Shown here in pieces: positions 62,380 through 64,000 of a stretch of DNA of 64,000 bases (position 1 is the stretch's first letter; each line of letters starts with the position of its first letter). Source of the stretch: Rhodococcus sp. G-MC3 (GTDB taxonomy: Bacteria > Actinomycetota > Actinomycetes > Mycobacteriales > Mycobacteriaceae). The notes below the pieces were generated by a model. The model was not told the DNA's origin, searched no databases, and was given only the letters and a program-made list of their open reading frames with translations. The stretch is taken from positions 1-64,000 of the forward strand of contig NZ_JASISW010000012.1 in the NCBI RefSeq assembly GCF_030063335.1, written 5' to 3'. Position numbers and translations under genes: made by a program.

Positions 62380-63251
62380 GAGGGACTTCCTTGTCCGAGG
62401 TGAACGGTGAAGAAATCTGCGATGGTGCCCATCGAGACCGTGCCGTGTCTTGTTGTGGTTGTGGTGGAATGGATTTCGGCGGGAGAGTCGGGGTTCGCTT
62501 CCAATCGGCCCTGGTCGAGGAACACCCCTGGACCGAGTTCGAGAACGTCCCCAGGGTTGAGGAAGCCGTGCCCGAAGCCGCCGACGAGATAGAGGGTGGC
62601 CTCGTTGCCCGCTGCCGCCAACGCGTCGAACAGGGCGATGCTGTTCGTGTGGGGGACCATCGTGTCTGCGGTGCCGTGCAGTATCAGGAACGGCGGCATG
62701 CCGGGCCTTACCTGCTTGGCGGGATTGGCAGCCCGTGCCAGTTCGGGGTTGTCGCGGATCGGTCCACCGAGCAGGAATGCCTCCGGTGAGTCGTCTCGCT
62801 GGTCGTCGAAGAACACCGGCCCGTAGCCCTCGGCGACCACCTGGACGGCGGCGCTGATCTCGCTCGGTTCCTCGCCCGGCAACTGCATGCGCGAGGAGTG
62901 CGCTCCGGCGAGGGCCGCCAGATGGCCGCCTGCCGAGGACCCCCAGAGGCCGATGCGGCTGGGGTCGATTCCGTACTCCTCGGCATGGCTCCTGATCCAG
63001 CGCAGTGCTTTTCGCACGTCGTGAAGTTGGCCGGGGAAGATCGTATCGGGAGTCAGGCGGTAGTCGATGGAGACCATGACGAAACCACGCTCGGCGAAGT
63101 GGCGGGCGAAATCGGGGCGAGCCTTTCGGTCCTGCAGACGCCACCCGCCGCCATGGAGCCAAACGATTGCGGGCAGCGGTTCAGATGCGTCCGGCGGCGC
63201 GACTACGTCGAGGTAGAGGTCGGGTGCGTACTCGACGTCGAGGATGTCCAT
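62376..63251 (-). CDS. Alpha/beta hydrolase, HSL/carboxylesterase type
   Basis: About 291 residues. Oxyanion motif WLHGGGWR (about 30-37), nucleophile GSSAGGHLA, Asp in HGTADTMVP and His in GGFGHGF, as in hormone-sensitive-lipase esterases. ATG at 63251 is taken; a GTG at 63260 is in frame. It could remove acyl or glycosidic ester groups from a plant phenolic before the bicupin enzyme acts; this is inference from the operon. Confidence 0.85.
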   Translation of the reverse strand: MDILDVEYAPDLYLDVVAPPDASEPLPAIVWLHGGGWRLQDRKARPDFARHFAERGFVMVSIDYRLTPDTIFPGQLHDVRKALRWIRSHAEEYGIDPSRIGLWGSSAGGHLAALAGAHSSRMQLPGEEPSEISAAVQVVAEGYGPVFFDDQRDDSPEAFLLGGPIRDNPELARAANPAKQVRPGMPPFLILHGTADTMVPHTNSIALFDALAAAGNEATLYLVGGFGHGFLNPGDVLELGPGVFLDQGRLEANPDSPAEIHSTTTTTRHGTVSMGTIADFFTVHLGQGSPS

Positions 63252-63322
63252 GATTGTCACCGTACATGAAAAAAGAGGATCCTTTGTTTATTCGTGAAAA
63301 CCCGATCCAGTAAGTTGGCGGC
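63252..63322. promoter_or_regulatory. Divergent promoter region with AGGATCCT palindrome
   Basis: This 71-bp spacer separates the hydrolase-bicupin operon and the TetR gene. It contains an AT-rich stretch and the dyad AGGATCCT (63276-63283), with partial extension by A/T pairs. It is the natural place for the TetR operator and both promoters, but the dyad is short. Confidence 0.4.
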
Positions 63323-63940
63323 ATGGCGATCAGGGGTACATATTCGGTTGGGGCCGAGAGGAAACAGCGGATCGTCGACGCCGCGTCCGACCGATTCGCT
63401 GCCGATGGGTATCACAAGACAGCTATGACGACCATCGCCTCGGATGTCGGCATCAGTGAAGGTGGTCTACTGCATCACTTTCCGAACAAGCGGCACCTGC
63501 TGCTGGCCGTGGCGCAGCATCGATTCGAAGCCTCAGCCCAGTGGTGGGACTCGTTGCCCGCCGATGCGGTAGGGCTTGCGACTCTCGACTTCATGGTCGA
63601 TGCCACGCGGCGGTACCTGGCAGAGCCGGGACTCATTCAGCTGGTAGTTCTGGTCAGCGCCGAAGCTGCCGATCCGTCGAGTCCGGCGCACGAGGTCTAT
63701 GCGACCAGGTATCGCACGGCCGTGGCGTCGCTGGGCGCGCGGCTTCGAGCAGGTGTAGACCACGACGGCATGGATCCGGAGGCAGACTACGAGGCGATCG
63801 CCCGCGAGTGCCTCGCGATCAGCGACGGGTTGCAACTTCAATGGGTGATCAGCGATGGCCAGGTCGACATCGTGGCCGGAGTGCGGGCGCACGTCGCCCG
63901 GGTCGCGGCAACGTTACGACGTCAATCCGGTCCACAGTAG
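63323..63940 (+). CDS. TetR-family regulator
   Basis: 205 residues. N-terminal HTH: AERKQRIVDAASDRFAADGY, MTTIASDVGISEGGLLHHF. The C-terminal domain (WWDSLPADAVGLATLDFMVD onward) is of the common ligand-binding type. It lies divergent from the hydrolase-bicupin operon and probably represses it until a phenolic ligand appears. Confidence 0.9.
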   Translation: MAIRGTYSVGAERKQRIVDAASDRFAADGYHKTAMTTIASDVGISEGGLLHHFPNKRHLLLAVAQHRFEASAQWWDSLPADAVGLATLDFMVDATRRYLAEPGLIQLVVLVSAEAADPSSPAHEVYATRYRTAVASLGARLRAGVDHDGMDPEADYEAIARECLAISDGLQLQWVISDGQVDIVAGVRAHVARVAATLRRQSGPQ

Positions 63941-64000
63941 ATCCGAGGCGGCCTGCACCGAGGATGCTGCTGTCGGCCGCATGAAGACTGCACAACAGGT
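63914..64000 (-). CDS. Possible 3' end of a minus-strand gene
   Basis: The minus strand is open from the window edge to a TAA at 63916-63914, ending MRPTAASSVQAASDLLWTGL then TS. It overlaps the end of the TetR gene by 27 bp. The stretch is too short to identify and could be chance. Confidence 0.25.
   Translation of the reverse strand, partial: TCCAVFMRPTAASSVQAASDLLWTGLTS

Noticed and set aside
1..64000. Prophage, integrative element or insertion sequence
   Set aside because: No integrase, transposase, phage structural gene or flanking direct repeats were seen. The palindromic repeats have no accompanying transposase in this window.
1..64000. tRNA or rRNA genes
   Set aside because: No clover-leaf with a TTCRANNC T-loop or rRNA-like conserved block was noticed, though a covariance-model search was not possible here.

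Overview
The window is high-GC chromosomal DNA of a mycolic-acid actinomycete (order Mycobacteriales), most probably a Rhodococcus/Rhodococcoides-type organism. The basis is the set of gene families: mycobacterial-type LigD and a LigC/PrimPolC pair, a PlsB-PlsC (HAD-acyltransferase) pair, a UgpAEBC importer close to the M. tuberculosis proteins, a Zmp1-like M13 peptidase, an IdeR box, maltokinase, DesA-type acyl-ACP desaturase, a mycofactocin-coupled SDR and a DyP peroxidase/encapsulin pair. I see no rRNA, tRNA, CRISPR array, phage or insertion sequence. Genes are densely packed, with many ATGA/GTGA/TGATG overlaps that indicate translational coupling.

Layout. 1-2.3 kb: the start of a truncated gene, a decayed TDT-family transporter with an in-frame stop, and a PrmC-like methyltransferase preceded by a 13-codon leader ORF. 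2.4-6.7 kb: a fused ABC exporter, an IdeR-controlled siderophore-binding lipoprotein with a tandem-repeat signal peptide, and a secreted lipase. 6.9-10.5 kb: LigD, an Rv0910-like SRPBCC protein and two small membrane proteins. 10.6-15.7 kb: a glycosyltransferase remnant, then an operon plsB-plsC-adenylate cyclase. 15.8-19.7 kb: an unknown protein, a secreted S1 protease and a DHA2 efflux pump with a long cytoplasmic tail. 19.8-26 kb: ilvD, a second efflux pump and its lipoprotein neighbour, then ligC-primPolC. 26-32.4 kb: a zinc metallopeptidase, a GAF-ANTAR regulator, and a five-gene minus-strand operon (GT2, acyl-CoA dehydrogenase-like, PIG-L deacetylase, methyltransferase, EAL-DICT) of unknown product.

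32.6-45.7 kb: a secreted protein, HdeD-like protein, L,D-transpeptidase, ugpAEBC, a P450, a Zmp1-like peptidase, and a TetR-ABC exporter operon. 45.8-53.8 kb: a Tat-exported dioxygenase-like lipoprotein, a repeat-rich membrane protein, pirin, maltokinase, a two-subunit molybdenum hydroxylase, a mycofactocin SDR and a 55-residue membrane protein. 53.9-64 kb: GtrA-like protein, a fused DUF2254 membrane protein, dypB-enc, a hydrolase, an acyl-ACP desaturase, an M50B-like protein, and a divergent TetR / hydrolase-bicupin module.

Recurring structures stand out. Five copies of a 40-44 bp palindrome (17-bp arms, 6-nt loop) sit at gene 3' ends and sometimes supply the stop codon. Several genes carry in-frame 15-bp or 12-bp tandem repeats. 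The most promising little-described modules are the PIG-L/GT2/acyl-CoA dehydrogenase/methyltransferase/EAL-DICT operon, the coupling of a lipid- or pH-sensing type adenylate cyclase to glycerolipid acyltransferases, and the leader ORF before the PrmC-like gene.
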